Source of the DNA: Thioclava marina
GTDB lineage: Bacteria; Pseudomonadota; Alphaproteobacteria; Rhodobacterales; Rhodobacteraceae
Assembly: GCF_002020135.1 (NCBI RefSeq)
Contig: NZ_MPZS01000003.1
Span: forward strand, 248,001-312,000
Length of the DNA: 64,000 nt
Reading direction: 5' to 3'
The notes beneath the pieces were generated by a model that ran no database searches, was not told the origin of the DNA, and saw nothing but the letters and a program-made list of their open reading frames with translations. The position numbers and the translations under genes are program-made. Positions 16,354-25,226 of the stretch are shown here, in pieces. Every line of letters begins with the position of its first letter. Position 1 is the first letter of the stretch.

Positions 16354-17876
16354 GCGGGGCTTCCTTCTGTGTCTTTTTGTGTCTGTTGGGAGGCGCCGGG
16401 CTGGTCGAAGAAATAGCGCAGGACGATGTCCTCGCGCAGATCCTCGCGCGGCAGCTCGGCGGTGATCTTGCCATTGGCGAGCACGATGGCGCGATGCGCG
16501 AGGTTCATCACCTCGGGCAGATCCGACGAGATCACCACGACGGCTTTCCCGGCCTCGGCCAGTTCCGCGATCAGCCGGTAGAGCGCCGCGCGGGTGCCCA
16601 TGTCGACGCCCACGGTGGGCTCATCGAAGATGTAGAGGTCGGCCTCATGCCCGAATGCCTTGCCGAAAAGCACCTTCTGCTGATTGCCGCCCGAGAGCTT
16701 GCCCACGACGCGCGCGCGATAGCTTTCGGGCAGTTCGACGTGACCGAAGATTTCGGCCGCGCGGGTGCCTAGTTGGCGCAGGCGCAGCAGGGGGCCGCCC
16801 TCGGCCATCAGGTCCATAACGAGATTGACCTGCGGCGTCTCGGCGAGGATCAGCCCCTCGTGCTTGCGGTCGGGCGAGAGATACCATGCGCCCGCCTTCA
16901 CCAGCTTGCGCGTCTGCGCACCCGTGACGTCCTGGCCCTTGAAGCGGACCTGTCCGGCGTGGGTCGGGTTGAGCCCCATCACCGAGCGAAACAGCCGTGA
17001 CTTGCCCGAGCCCACGAGGCCCGCGACGCCCAGAACCTCGCCGCGCCGCACCTGGAACGAGGCGTGCTCTATGCCCGGCGCGCCGAGGCCTTGCACATCG
17101 AGGATGACCTCGCCGGGCCGATGGGCAATGGTCGGGTAGATGTCGCGGATTTCGCGCCCGGCCATCATGTCCACGAGCGACTGCTCGGTCATGTCAGCCA
17201 TCGGCGCGGTGCCGATATGCGCTCCGTCGCGCAGCACCGTCACGCGCTCGGCGATGCGCTCGAATTCATGCACGCGATGCGAGATGTAGATGATCCCCAC
17301 GCCCTCGGATTTGAGCCGCGCGATCACCTCGAAAAGCTGATCGACCTCGCGATCGGTCAGCGAGGCGGTGGGCTCGTCGAGGATCAGTACCGACAGATCG
17401 CCCTGCATCGCTTTGGCGATCTCGACCATCTGCTGCTGAGCGCGCGACAGGCGCGCCACGGTCATGTCCGGGTCGATGTCGAAGCTCAGATCCGAAAGGA
17501 TCTTCTTTGCCCGCTGGCGCATCGCGCGGGGCGAGAGGAACGGGCCCAAACCCGGCTCGTGGCCGAGAAACATGTTCTGCGCCACGCTCATCGTCGGGAT
17601 CAGCGAGAATTCCTGAAAAACGGTATGGATGCCCTTGGCCTGCGCATCGGCCACCGATGCGAACTGGACCGGCTCGCCGCGTATCTCGATCGTGCCGGAG
17701 GTCGGCGTGTTGGCGCCCGCCAGAAGCGAGATCATCGTCGATTTGCCGGCGCCGTTCTCGCCGAACAGCACATGCAGCTCGCCCGCGTAGAGGTCGAAAT
17801 CGACGGCATCGAGGGCGAGAACGCCCGGATAGGCCTTGCTCAGCCCGCGCGCCTGCAGAAGCGGTTTGCTCGTCAT
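16350..17876 (-). CDS. ABC transporter ATP-binding protein, RbsA/MglA type (double)
   Basis: 508 residues with two ABC domains. Domain 1: Walker A GENGAGKSTMISLLAG, a degenerate signature LSRAQQQMVEIAKAM, Walker B VLILDEPTAS, ISHRVHEFERIAERV. Domain 2: GLVGSGKSRLFRSVMG, LSGGNQQKVLFGKAF, LYIFDEPTVGVDMGTR. Length is normal for the monosaccharide/autoinducer importer class. It overlaps the permease gene and follows the binding-protein gene by 60 bases. Confidence 0.92.
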   Translation of the reverse strand: MTSKPLLQARGLSKAYPGVLALDAVDFDLYAGELHVLFGENGAGKSTMISLLAGANTPTSGTIEIRGEPVQFASVADAQAKGIHTVFQEFSLIPTMSVAQNMFLGHEPGLGPFLSPRAMRQRAKKILSDLSFDIDPDMTVARLSRAQQQMVEIAKAMQGDLSVLILDEPTASLTDREVDQLFEVIARLKSEGVGIIYISHRVHEFERIAERVTVLRDGAHIGTAPMADMTEQSLVDMMAGREIRDIYPTIAHRPGEVILDVQGLGAPGIEHASFQVRRGEVLGVAGLVGSGKSRLFRSVMGLNPTHAGQVRFKGQDVTGAQTRKLVKAGAWYLSPDRKHEGLILAETPQVNLVMDLMAEGGPLLRLRQLGTRAAEIFGHVELPESYRARVVGKLSGGNQQKVLFGKAFGHEADLYIFDEPTVGVDMGTRAALYRLIAELAEAGKAVVVISSDLPEVMNLAHRAIVLANGKITAELPREDLREDIVLRYFFDQPGASQQTQKDTEGSPA

Positions 17877-17936
17877 TGCCTGTCTCCCAAGGCAGGAAAT
17901 CGCGGCGCCGGAGGGGTTGACCGGCGCCGCGCGTCG

Positions 17937-19007
17937 TCAGTTCACCGAAAAGACCGGCTGGAAACCGTCCGGCGGCAGCACAGCCGAGCGGGGCGTGTCA
18001 CCGATATTGTCCTTGGTGATGACGAAGATCTTCGGACCCACATGTTTGACATAGTCCTTGCCTTCGAGGATCCGCACCGCCTGATCGACCGCAATGCGGC
18101 CTTGGATCACCATCGAGTCCGCCGGGGCCGCCTCGATGAAGCCGCGCTGGATGCCGCTATAGACACCGGGCGTCAGGTAGAATGCGAGGTTGCCGACCTT
18201 GTCGGTCAGGCCGCGCTCGCGCAGCAGGCCCTGCGCCACTTCCGCCGTCACTGCGGTGCCCGCGATATATTTGATCTCCGGATTGGCCTGCAGCACGTCC
18301 TCGACCAGCTTGAGCTGGGCTTCCTTGCCGGTATCGCCGTAGCGCGGCTCGAGCACCTTCACGGCCGAGCCCTTCACGGCTTCCATGAAGCCCTTGTTCG
18401 CGGCTTCCACCCAGCCCGCGCCAGCAGGCCCCGGGAACCAGCCGACGGTCACTTCGTCGGTGCCTGCCGGGTGCTTCTTCGCAAGATAGGCGCCAATTTC
18501 CTTGCCCATCGTCTCGAAGGAGACGAGCGATTTGGCCGCGATGTCGGGCGAGGACATGCCATTGACGAGATCGACCACCGGGATGCCCTTGTCATGCAAC
18601 TCCTTCACCACCGAGTTCAGCCCGTCATAGGAGATCGCGCCGATGATCACGGCTTGCGCGCCACCAGCGGCACAGTCCTCGATCTGGCTGATCTGCTTGG
18701 CGAGGTTGGTGTAGCCACCGGCCTCGACCACGTTCAGGCTGACGCCTTCGCGCTTGGCTTCCTCCGTCACGCCGTAATCGACGCCCAGCCAATAGGCATC
18801 CTTCATATGCGGGAAGGAGACGCAGATCTTGTAATCCTTGTCGGCCTTGGCCAGCGCCTCGTATTGGATCGGCTGGGTGGTGCCATCGGCGGAGAACGGC
18901 GGCACGACCTCCTCGGCGGGGTAAGGGAACCACGCGTCTTCGGCCATGGCCGGAAGCGCGGCAAGCGAAGCGCCCAGAAGCGCGACGGATGTCAGGACAT
19001 GTTTCAT
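17937..19007 (-). CDS. periplasmic binding protein, TorT-like sugar-binding fold
   Basis: 356 residues with a signal peptide (MKHVLTSVALLGASLAALPAMAED). The mature N terminus (DAWFPYPAEEVVPPF) and the core YKICVSFPHMKDAYWLGVDYG and IIGAISYDGLNSVV recall the TorT branch of type 1 periplasmic binding proteins rather than classical RbsB. It is followed by the ATPase and permease genes of an Rbs-type importer, so a transport role is more likely than the two-component sensing role of TorT. The operon context (pxp and biotin genes) suggests a lactam, amide or small polar nitrogen compound as ligand; that is inference. Confidence 0.8.
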   Translation of the reverse strand: MKHVLTSVALLGASLAALPAMAEDAWFPYPAEEVVPPFSADGTTQPIQYEALAKADKDYKICVSFPHMKDAYWLGVDYGVTEEAKREGVSLNVVEAGGYTNLAKQISQIEDCAAGGAQAVIIGAISYDGLNSVVKELHDKGIPVVDLVNGMSSPDIAAKSLVSFETMGKEIGAYLAKKHPAGTDEVTVGWFPGPAGAGWVEAANKGFMEAVKGSAVKVLEPRYGDTGKEAQLKLVEDVLQANPEIKYIAGTAVTAEVAQGLLRERGLTDKVGNLAFYLTPGVYSGIQRGFIEAAPADSMVIQGRIAVDQAVRILEGKDYVKHVGPKIFVITKDNIGDTPRSAVLPPDGFQPVFSVN

Positions 19008-19088
19008 CGTTCAGAGACCTCTCTGTTGCTTGGTTTGATCGCGGGTTGATCCCGCTTGTGGTGGTAATTCGGCGCGGAGCGCCCGGGA

Positions 19089-20057
19089 TCACCCGAGCGC
19101 TGCGCGTATCTTGTCGAGCCGTTCGCGGCGCGCGGTGCGTGCGGCGAGCGCCTGTTCCATCGTCACCTCGACGAAACGAACCTTGGTGTTGGGTTGCAGT
19201 TGTCCGATCAGGTCCATATCGGCCGAGATCACCGCGCCGAGGGTGAAGTAGCCCCCGCCCGAGACCGCGTCGCGATGCAGCACGATCGGCTCCTGCCCGC
19301 CCGGCACCTGGATCGAACCGTAGGAGTAGCAGCCGTCGACGATGTTCGACGGGTCGGAGCCCGCGCCGAAGGGCTGGTCGCGTGCGACGAATTCCATCGG
19401 CGCGCCACCGCGGAAGCGATAGCCCATCCGGTCGGCCTCGGGGGCGACGGTCCATTCATCGGCGAAGAACTGCGCCTGCGAGGCCGGGGTCAGCCGGTGC
19501 CAGTAGAGGTCGGGCAACACGCGCAGGCTGACCGGGGTCTCGACCGGGGCGAGTAGAGCCTTGTCGAGGCTGCGTTCGGTCATGTCCGTGGCTTTGCCCA
19601 CCGGGATCACGTCGCCCGCCGCGATGGCGCGGCCCTCGACCCCGCCAAGCGCGCCGATCGGATAGGTCGAGCGCGAACCAAGCGCGCTCGGCGTCGCGAT
19701 CCCACCGCCAAAGGCGATGTAGATCCGCGCGCCGGATTTCAGGAAGCCGAAACTGAGCACCTGCCCCGCCTTCACGACGAAGGAGGTCCAGCTCTCGCGC
19801 GGCTCGCCATCGACCAGGATCGGCATCTCGCCCCCGGTGACGGCGACAAGCGTGTCGTCCTCGAAACTCAGCTCGGGCCCCATGAAGACGGCTTCCAGAC
19901 CGGCCTCGGCCTCGTCATTGCCGACCAGCATATTGGCGACCCGCATCGCGAAGCGATCCATCGCGCCGCCTTCGGGAATGCCGAGATGGAAATAGCCCGG
20001 ACGACCAAGATCTTGGATCGTCGTCGACAGGCCTGGTTTGACAACCTTAAACGCCAT
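19089..20057 (-). CDS. pxpC: 5-oxoprolinase subunit C / biotin-dependent carboxyltransferase family (KipA/AHS2)
   Basis: 322 residues of the AHS2/KipA family. The opening VKPGLSTTIQDLGRPGY, PEGGAMDRFAMRVANMLVGN and later FGGGIATP and GSDPSNIVDGCYSYGSIQVPGG are typical. AHS2 pairs with AHS1 (the next gene, overlapping by 11 bases) either in PxpABC 5-oxoprolinase or as the carboxyltransferase half of urea carboxylase. Because biotin carboxylase and BCCP are in the same operon, the carboxyltransferase reading is attractive here. Confidence 0.86.
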   Translation of the reverse strand: MAFKVVKPGLSTTIQDLGRPGYFHLGIPEGGAMDRFAMRVANMLVGNDEAEAGLEAVFMGPELSFEDDTLVAVTGGEMPILVDGEPRESWTSFVVKAGQVLSFGFLKSGARIYIAFGGGIATPSALGSRSTYPIGALGGVEGRAIAAGDVIPVGKATDMTERSLDKALLAPVETPVSLRVLPDLYWHRLTPASQAQFFADEWTVAPEADRMGYRFRGGAPMEFVARDQPFGAGSDPSNIVDGCYSYGSIQVPGGQEPIVLHRDAVSGGGYFTLGAVISADMDLIGQLQPNTKVRFVEVTMEQALAARTARRERLDKIRAALG

Positions 20058-20922
20058 TGAGGGCCTCCATCAGTTTCGCATTGGTGCTCGCCATATCGGC
20101 ATTGAACGCTTCGAGATCGAAGGTCACTTGGGCAATGCGGGGGGTATAGCTGCCGTCTTTCACGGCGGCCTCGATCCGGTCGAACTCGGCGCGGTCGATC
20201 GGTTTCCATTTCACGATGTCGCCGGGTTTGAAGAAGACCATGAAGTCTTGGAGATAGGAGACGGTCTGGGTGGGATCGAAGATCGTCATCGGGGTGATGC
20301 CGAACATCTGGTAGCCGCCCGCGCCGCGCACCGAGTAGATGCAGCCGAAGCAGCCGCCGATGCCGACCGTGTGCTTGGGCGTGTCGGTCCGGGGCCGCAG
20401 GTATTTCGGCACCTCGATCTGCTTTTCCCGCTCGACGAGTTGGTAGAGGAAGGGCAAGCCCGCCACGAAACCCACCATCGACACGAACCAGGGCTGCCCG
20501 TGGAAGGCTTCGATGAAGGCCTCGACGCTGTCATAGCCGTTGATCCGCGCGGCATATTCGAGATCGGTCGCCTCCGGGTCCTGATGACGTTCGCGGAACC
20601 GCATCAGGGTCTCGTGGGTCCAGGGATCCTGGAAATAGACCGGGATCTCGATGATCCGCGTGTCGAGGCGCTTCTCGCCCGCCTCGGCCTTGTGCTCGAG
20701 CTCCTTGATGCGCGCCATCATCTCGTCGGGCGAGATCACATCGGGGTTGAAGCGCACTTCGAAACTGGCATTGGCCGGGCAGATCTCGGTCACGCCGGGA
20801 ATGTTCGCCTCGGCCACGGCGTTGCGCAGAGACAGTGCTACGAAGAAGGCTTCGAGCGACATCTCTTCGTCGACCTCGACATAGACATGCTCGTCGCCGC
20901 CAAAGGAATACCTTGTCTTCAT
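20047..20922 (-). CDS. pxpB: 5-oxoprolinase subunit B family (KipI/AHS1), long form
   Basis: 291 residues, about 60 longer than typical PxpB/KipI. AHS1 motifs: RYSFGGDEHVYVEV at the start, FVAGLPFLYQL, VGIGGCFGCIYSVRGAGGYQMFGITP and IFDP. Extra length lies mainly between residues 85 and 140. A ribosome site ataggagatc precedes the ATG. Partner of the AHS2 protein encoded next. The extended length and neighbouring biotin genes set it apart from the standard PxpB of E. coli or B. subtilis. Confidence 0.84.
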   Translation of the reverse strand: MKTRYSFGGDEHVYVEVDEEMSLEAFFVALSLRNAVAEANIPGVTEICPANASFEVRFNPDVISPDEMMARIKELEHKAEAGEKRLDTRIIEIPVYFQDPWTHETLMRFRERHQDPEATDLEYAARINGYDSVEAFIEAFHGQPWFVSMVGFVAGLPFLYQLVEREKQIEVPKYLRPRTDTPKHTVGIGGCFGCIYSVRGAGGYQMFGITPMTIFDPTQTVSYLQDFMVFFKPGDIVKWKPIDRAEFDRIEAAVKDGSYTPRIAQVTFDLEAFNADMASTNAKLMEALNGV

Positions 20923-20931
20923 GGGGATCTC

Positions 20932-22305
20932 CTATGCTGCGTCGGTTGCGGTGAGATTGCCGGCATCGAGCCAGGGCTCGAGCCATTGCGTGTGGAAGTC
21001 GCCGGCGCGCACGCCCGGATCGGCGGCGAGCGCCAGATGCAGGGGCGCGGTGGTCTTGAGGCCGCCGATGTCCAGATCCTTCAGCGTCTCGGCCATCAGC
21101 TCGATCGCCGCTTCGCGGTCGCTCGCATGGACGATCATCTTGCCCAGAAGCGAGTCGTAGAAGGGCGGGATCTGGTAGCCTTCGTAAAGGAAGTGATCGA
21201 AGCGCAGACCCTCGCCTTCGGGGATCGAGAGCGACGCCACCTTGCCGGGGAAGGGCAGGAATTGCATCAGCGGGTCTTCGGCATTCAGCCGCACTTCGAT
21301 CGCGTGGCCCGAACAGGTGATCTGGTCCTGCGTGACGGGCAGCGTCTCGCCGCCCGCGATGCGCAGCATCATCACGACCAGATCGAGCCCGGTAATCATC
21401 TCGGTCACCGGATGTTCGACCTGAATGCGGGTGTTCATCTCGATGAAGTAGAACTCATCGGCCGCCGCATCGTAGAGATATTCGATCGTGCCCGCGCCGC
21501 GATAGTTCACGGCTTGAGCCAGAGCCACCGCCGAGTTGCACAGGGCTTCGCGCGTCGCTTCGGGCAGGCCGAAGGCGGGGGCTTCTTCCCAGACCTTCTG
21601 ACGGCGGCGCTGCAGCGAGCATTCGCGCTCGTAGCAATGAACCGCGGCCCCTGTGCCATCGCCGAGGATCTGCACCTCGATATGGCGCGGATTGACGATC
21701 ACCTTTTCCAGATAGAGCCCGCCATCGCCGAAAGCCGCCTCGGCCTCGGCGCGGGCCTGCGGAGCGAGACGGGCCAGCTCGGCCGCGTCCTGCGCGATCC
21801 GGATGCCGCGACCGCCGCCGCCGGCTGCGGCCTTGATCATCACCGGATAGCCGATCTCTTCGGCCACGCTCAGCGCCTCGTCCGCCGAGATGCGCCCGTC
21901 AGAGCCGGGCACCGTCGGCACGCCCGCCGCCTTTGCCGCGATCCGGGCCGCAACCTTGTCGCCCATCCGCTCGATCGTCTCGGCCGTGGGGCCGACGAAG
22001 ATCATCCCCGCCTCTTCCACGGCGCGCGCGAAATCGGCGTTCTCGGCCAGAAATCCGTAGCCCGGATGAATCGCATCGGCGCCCGCCTCTTTCGCGGCGG
22101 CGACCACGGCGGCGATGTTCAGGTAGGATTTGGCAGCCGGGGCAGGGCCCACGCAGACTGCCTTGTCCGCAAGCCGCACCGCCAGCATCTCGGCGTCGGC
22201 CTCGGAGTGGGCCTGCACCGTCTTAAGCCCGAGCGACTGCGCGGCGCGGATGATCCGCACGGCGATCTCGCCCCGGTTCGCGATGAAAAGCGTTTCGATC
22301 GCCAT
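20932..22305 (-). CDS. biotin carboxylase (AccC-like)
   Basis: 457 residues with ATP-grasp fold. Start LFIANRGEIAVRIIRAAQSLG, glycine-rich ATP loop IKAAAGGGGRGIRIA, ERECSLQRRRQKVWEEAPA, and catalytic FIEMNTRIQVEHPVTE are all present. The enzyme carboxylates biotin on the carrier protein using ATP and bicarbonate. The ATG at 22305 is chosen over an upstream one because it aligns with AccC and leaves a 4-base gap to the carrier gene. With no accA/accD here, its target is probably the AHS1/AHS2 pair, not acetyl-CoA. Confidence 0.9.
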   Translation of the reverse strand: MAIETLFIANRGEIAVRIIRAAQSLGLKTVQAHSEADAEMLAVRLADKAVCVGPAPAAKSYLNIAAVVAAAKEAGADAIHPGYGFLAENADFARAVEEAGMIFVGPTAETIERMGDKVAARIAAKAAGVPTVPGSDGRISADEALSVAEEIGYPVMIKAAAGGGGRGIRIAQDAAELARLAPQARAEAEAAFGDGGLYLEKVIVNPRHIEVQILGDGTGAAVHCYERECSLQRRRQKVWEEAPAFGLPEATREALCNSAVALAQAVNYRGAGTIEYLYDAAADEFYFIEMNTRIQVEHPVTEMITGLDLVVMMLRIAGGETLPVTQDQITCSGHAIEVRLNAEDPLMQFLPFPGKVASLSIPEGEGLRFDHFLYEGYQIPPFYDSLLGKMIVHASDREAAIELMAETLKDLDIGGLKTTAPLHLALAADPGVRAGDFHTQWLEPWLDAGNLTATDAA

Positions 22306-22309
22306 CGGA

Positions 22310-22543
22310 TCAGCCCATCTTCGCGAGCACATCGCCCGCCGAAACCGGTGAGGCGTCGGGGGCTACATAATCGGCGAAGGTACCCTCGGCCTCGGCCTTC
22401 ACCTCGATGAAGGTCTTCATCACCTCGATCAGCCCTATTGTATCGCCAACCGCGACCGTATCGCCTGCGGATTTGAAGGGCGCCGAATTCGGGTCGGGCT
22501 TGTGGTAGAAAGTTCCGGGAAGGGGGGAAACGATATCGGTCAT
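22310..22543 (-). CDS. biotin carboxyl carrier protein, stand-alone
   Basis: 77 residues, essentially only the biotinyl/lipoyl domain. Biotin attachment site is Lys43 in IEVMKTFIEV; the usual family sequence is EAMKM, so Val and Thr replace Ala and Met around the lysine. Preceding SPLPGTFYHKPDPNSAPF is the typical BCCP lead-in. No N-terminal AccB domain, so it is not the fatty-acid synthesis carrier. It lies between pxpA and the biotin carboxylase gene. Confidence 0.9.
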   Translation of the reverse strand: MTDIVSPLPGTFYHKPDPNSAPFKSAGDTVAVGDTIGLIEVMKTFIEVKAEAEGTFADYVAPDASPVSAGDVLAKMG

Positions 22544-22555
22544 GGTTCTCTCCTG

Positions 22556-23344
22556 TCAGGCTTTTTCATTTTCGGCGAGAACCATGGCCGCGGGGGCAAT
22601 GGTCACGCCGTTTTCTTGTAGGGCAGTCTTGATGGTCTGGCCGATTTCCAGCGCGCCCGGCGTGTCGGAATGGAAACAGATCGACTCGAATTCCACGGTG
22701 ATCGTCTTTCCGGTGACCGTCTCGACCTTGTTTTCGAGGCAGGCACGCACGCATTTCGCGGCGAGCTTCTTCGGATCGGGCGCGGAGACATGGCGGGCGA
22801 ACACGATCGAGCCGCTGTCGTCGTAGTCGCGATCGGCATAGAACTCGCGCACGACGGGCTGACCGAGGCGCTTGGCGACCTCATAGGTCTTCGAGATATC
22901 CATGCAGAACAGGATCAGCCCCGGCGCATAGCGTTGTAGCGTCTCGACCAGATGGCGCGAGAGATCCTCGTTGCGCGCGGCTTCCATGTAGAGCGCCCCA
23001 TGCGGCTTGATGTGCTGCAGCGGCACCCCGTAGCGGCGGCCGAATTCGCGCATCGCGCCCACCTGATAGATTATGTCATTCACCAGTTCCTCGGAGGTCG
23101 CGTGGATGTGGCGGCGGCCGAACCCGACCAGATCGCGATAGCCGGGATGCGCGCCGAGACCTACGGAATGCTGGTGGCAGAGCTTCGCGACCCGGTTCAT
23201 CTGCATCGGATCGCCTGCATGAAAACCCGTCGCGACATTGGCCGAGGAGATCAGCGGCATCAGCTGGTCATCGGGTGCGCCCGTCATGGCCCAATGGCCG
23301 AAGCCTTCTCCGAGGTCACAGTTCAGGTCGATGAGTTTCGGCAT
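22556..23344 (-). CDS. pxpA: 5-oxoprolinase subunit A (LamB/YcsF family)
   Basis: 262 residues. LamB/YcsF motifs: IDLNCDLGEGFG at the N terminus, ISSANVATGFHAGDPMQM, VGLGAHPGYRD, IKPHGALYMEA and FESICFHSDTPGALEIG. In PxpABC this subunit, with PxpB and PxpC, opens 5-oxoproline to glutamate using ATP. First gene of the minus-strand operon, 225 bases from the divergent LysR gene. In this operon it probably opens or hydrolyses a ring after activation by carboxylation; that step is inferred. Confidence 0.9.
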   Translation of the reverse strand: MPKLIDLNCDLGEGFGHWAMTGAPDDQLMPLISSANVATGFHAGDPMQMNRVAKLCHQHSVGLGAHPGYRDLVGFGRRHIHATSEELVNDIIYQVGAMREFGRRYGVPLQHIKPHGALYMEAARNEDLSRHLVETLQRYAPGLILFCMDISKTYEVAKRLGQPVVREFYADRDYDDSGSIVFARHVSAPDPKKLAAKCVRACLENKVETVTGKTITVEFESICFHSDTPGALEIGQTIKTALQENGVTIAPAAMVLAENEKA

Positions 23345-23408
23345 GTCTCTTTCCAGATCTCTGTTTCTCGATCAGCTTTCGACAATGTGACCATCATGTA
23401 AAATTCTA

Positions 23409-23435
23409 ATATCGCGCACAGCATTATCGTGATAT
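23409..23435. promoter_or_regulatory. dyad in the pxpA/lysR divergent region, candidate LysR site
   Basis: ATATCGCG at 23409-23416 and CGTGATAT at 23428-23435 form a 27-bp imperfect dyad (7 of 8 positions) in a distinctly AT-rich 225-base region between divergent genes. LysR regulators usually bind such T-N11-A type dyads near divergent starts. Binding is inferred. Confidence 0.35.
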
Positions 23436-23569
23436 CCGATGGAGTTGTGTTGCAGGTAATGTCGCAAGTCTATGAAAAATATGAATATGCTTGCGATCTA
23501 TGCGAATTGCGAACCTTTGCTATCTGAAATTCCGTATCGACATTATCGGAAAATCCGAAAGGAGGAGGC

Positions 23570-24475
23570 ATGAACTTCCGTCAGATCAAGTATTTCGTGG
23601 CCACCGCCGAGACCGGGCAGGTCAGCCGTGCGGCCAACGAACTCTCGATTTCGCAGTCTTCCGTGACGACCGCGATCCGCGAGCTCGAGGCCGAGATGGA
23701 TACCGAGCTTTTCACCCGCACGTCGCACGGGATGGAGTTGACCCAGTCCGGGCGCGAGCTGTTGGGCCTCTCCTACGAGATCCTGACCAAGCTCGACGAG
23801 GCGGTGAATATCCGCGAGCGCAGCAGCGGCGTGACCGGGCGCGTGACGGTGGCGACCACCTATACGGTGATCGGCTACTTTCTGCCCTATCATCTGGGGC
23901 GGCTCGCGCGGCTGCATCCCAATCTCGACATCCAGCTACACGAGCTGAACCGCGAGGCCGTGGAAGAGGGGTTGCTGTCGAACCGCTTCGACATCGCGAT
24001 CCTGCTGACCTCCAACGTGATGAACCCCGAGCTGGAGAGTGAGACGCTGATGCGCTCGCCCCGCAGGCTCTGGCTTCCGCAGGGCCATCGGCTGGCGCAT
24101 CTGCGCAGCGTCGATTTCAAGGAGATCGCCGACGAGGACTATATCATGCTCACCGTGGATGAGGCGGCGAACACGACGATGAAATACTGGAGTTTCGGCT
24201 CGACCCAGCCACGCGTGAAGCTGCGCACCTCCTCGATCGAGGCGGTCCGATCGCTGGTGGCAAACGGGCAGGGGGTGACGGTGTTGTCCGACATGGTTTA
24301 TCGACCATGGTCGCTCGAGGGCAAACGCATCGTCACGGTCGAAACCGACCCGCCGGTTCCGACGATGGATGTGGGTCTCGCCTGGCGTCGCGGAGGCGAA
24401 CTTTCTCCGGGTGCGGTCGCGCTATACGATTATTTCAGGCTTACATTCGACAGTTCGTTGTCACTGAACGGCTAA
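23570..24475 (+). CDS. LysR-family transcriptional regulator of the pxp operon
   Basis: 301 residues. N-terminal winged helix: FRQIKYFVATAETGQVSRAANELSISQSSVTTAIRELE region with the recognition helix QSSVTTAIRELE; then a two-lobed effector-binding domain from about residue 90 (RVTVATTYTVIGYFLPYHLG). An aggaggaggc ribosome site lies before the ATG. Divergent placement makes it the probable activator of the pxpA operon. Effector may be the transported lactam or amide. Confidence 0.9.
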   Translation: MNFRQIKYFVATAETGQVSRAANELSISQSSVTTAIRELEAEMDTELFTRTSHGMELTQSGRELLGLSYEILTKLDEAVNIRERSSGVTGRVTVATTYTVIGYFLPYHLGRLARLHPNLDIQLHELNREAVEEGLLSNRFDIAILLTSNVMNPELESETLMRSPRRLWLPQGHRLAHLRSVDFKEIADEDYIMLTVDEAANTTMKYWSFGSTQPRVKLRTSSIEAVRSLVANGQGVTVLSDMVYRPWSLEGKRIVTVETDPPVPTMDVGLAWRRGGELSPGAVALYDYFRLTFDSSLSLNG

Positions 24476-24532
24476 GCGGACTCGACCGGCGGACCGTTGT
24501 GGGGACTTTGAGCGGGCGGCTCCTGACATCAA

Positions 24533-24548
24533 CAATGGCATGCCATTG
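24533..24548. repeat. 16-bp perfect palindrome
   Basis: CAATGGCATGCCATTG is perfectly self-complementary and lies alone in the 214-base gap between the convergent LysR and cysteine-cluster genes. It could be a protein-binding site or chance; no U-tract follows. Confidence 0.3.
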
Positions 24549-24689
24549 GATGGTCTTCCTGCCCGTTCTCCTGCCAATCGCGCGTCCGCGTTCCCGGTTT
24601 CCAAATCAGGCTTGATCCTCGGTGAAGTGGCTTGGGGCAGGGCGCGTCATTGGGGCCGTCACACCAGCGCAACCCATTACGTTGCAAGG

Positions 24690-25211
24690 TCACTTCTCGT
24701 AAGAGGCTGCGGTTAGATACTTGCTGATTCCGTGCAAGAAGATGTCTATTTCCAGTGCCAGCCCGAACTCGAACTCATTGAGCTCGGTTCCGCTCCAGTG
24801 GTGCTGTTCCAGGTGGTCGAGGAAGTCCCTCCGCGTCTGATCTTCCTGCTGCTCCAGCGGCAGGATCTCGGCGGCACGCAGCAGATCGATCCGCTTGTGG
24901 ACCTCGCGCATGGCGGAAAACGCTTCCATCATCACCGGTATCAGCCTCGGCTCGTCCTGCCAGGACTGACCTGCGAAGACCTCCTGAATGACACGGTTGC
25001 CAGCGCCCAGGCAATCATAGGCGACGCATCCGGGAAACCCTTCCTGCGTCAGCTTGTCGTGGATCGTGCAACTGTGTCTCGAGAGGTTCCGACAGGCTTC
25101 GCACGGGTTCTTGTCGAACGCGAAATCCTTGCCCTTGTCGAAGGCCAGCATGATACAGCAAAGGGCCGCGCATTTCGAACAGTCAGTCTTGAGACGGTCG
25201 GGCTGGGGCAT
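24690..25211 (-). CDS. YkgJ/UPF0153-type cysteine-cluster protein
   Basis: 173 residues. The N-terminal 70 residues hold nine cysteines: CSKCAALCC, CEACRNLSRHSC, GCVAYDC. This matches the cysteine-cluster family (YkgJ, distantly the FliB/Fe-S type proteins), thought to bind a metal or Fe-S cluster. The C-terminal 100 residues are helical with no recognised motif. It is the third of three minus-strand genes after the AraC regulator; function unknown. Confidence 0.8.
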   Translation of the reverse strand: MPQPDRLKTDCSKCAALCCIMLAFDKGKDFAFDKNPCEACRNLSRHSCTIHDKLTQEGFPGCVAYDCLGAGNRVIQEVFAGQSWQDEPRLIPVMMEAFSAMREVHKRIDLLRAAEILPLEQQEDQTRRDFLDHLEQHHWSGTELNEFEFGLALEIDIFLHGISKYLTAASYEK

Positions 25212-25226
25212 CGTGGCTTTCGATTA

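Noticed and set aside
17937-19007. TorT sensor protein for TMAO respiration
   Set aside because: No torS, torR or torCAD genes nearby; an ATPase and permease follow directly, so it is treated as a transport protein.
20038-22410. Long plus-strand frame opposite pxpB and the biotin carboxylase gene
   Set aside because: Antisense shadow of two clear genes; low-complexity His/Arg/Asp composition.
20932-22543. Acetyl-CoA carboxylase genes accB-accC for fatty-acid synthesis
   Set aside because: The carrier lacks the AccB N-terminal region, has an atypical EVMKT site, and the genes are embedded between pxpA and pxpB.
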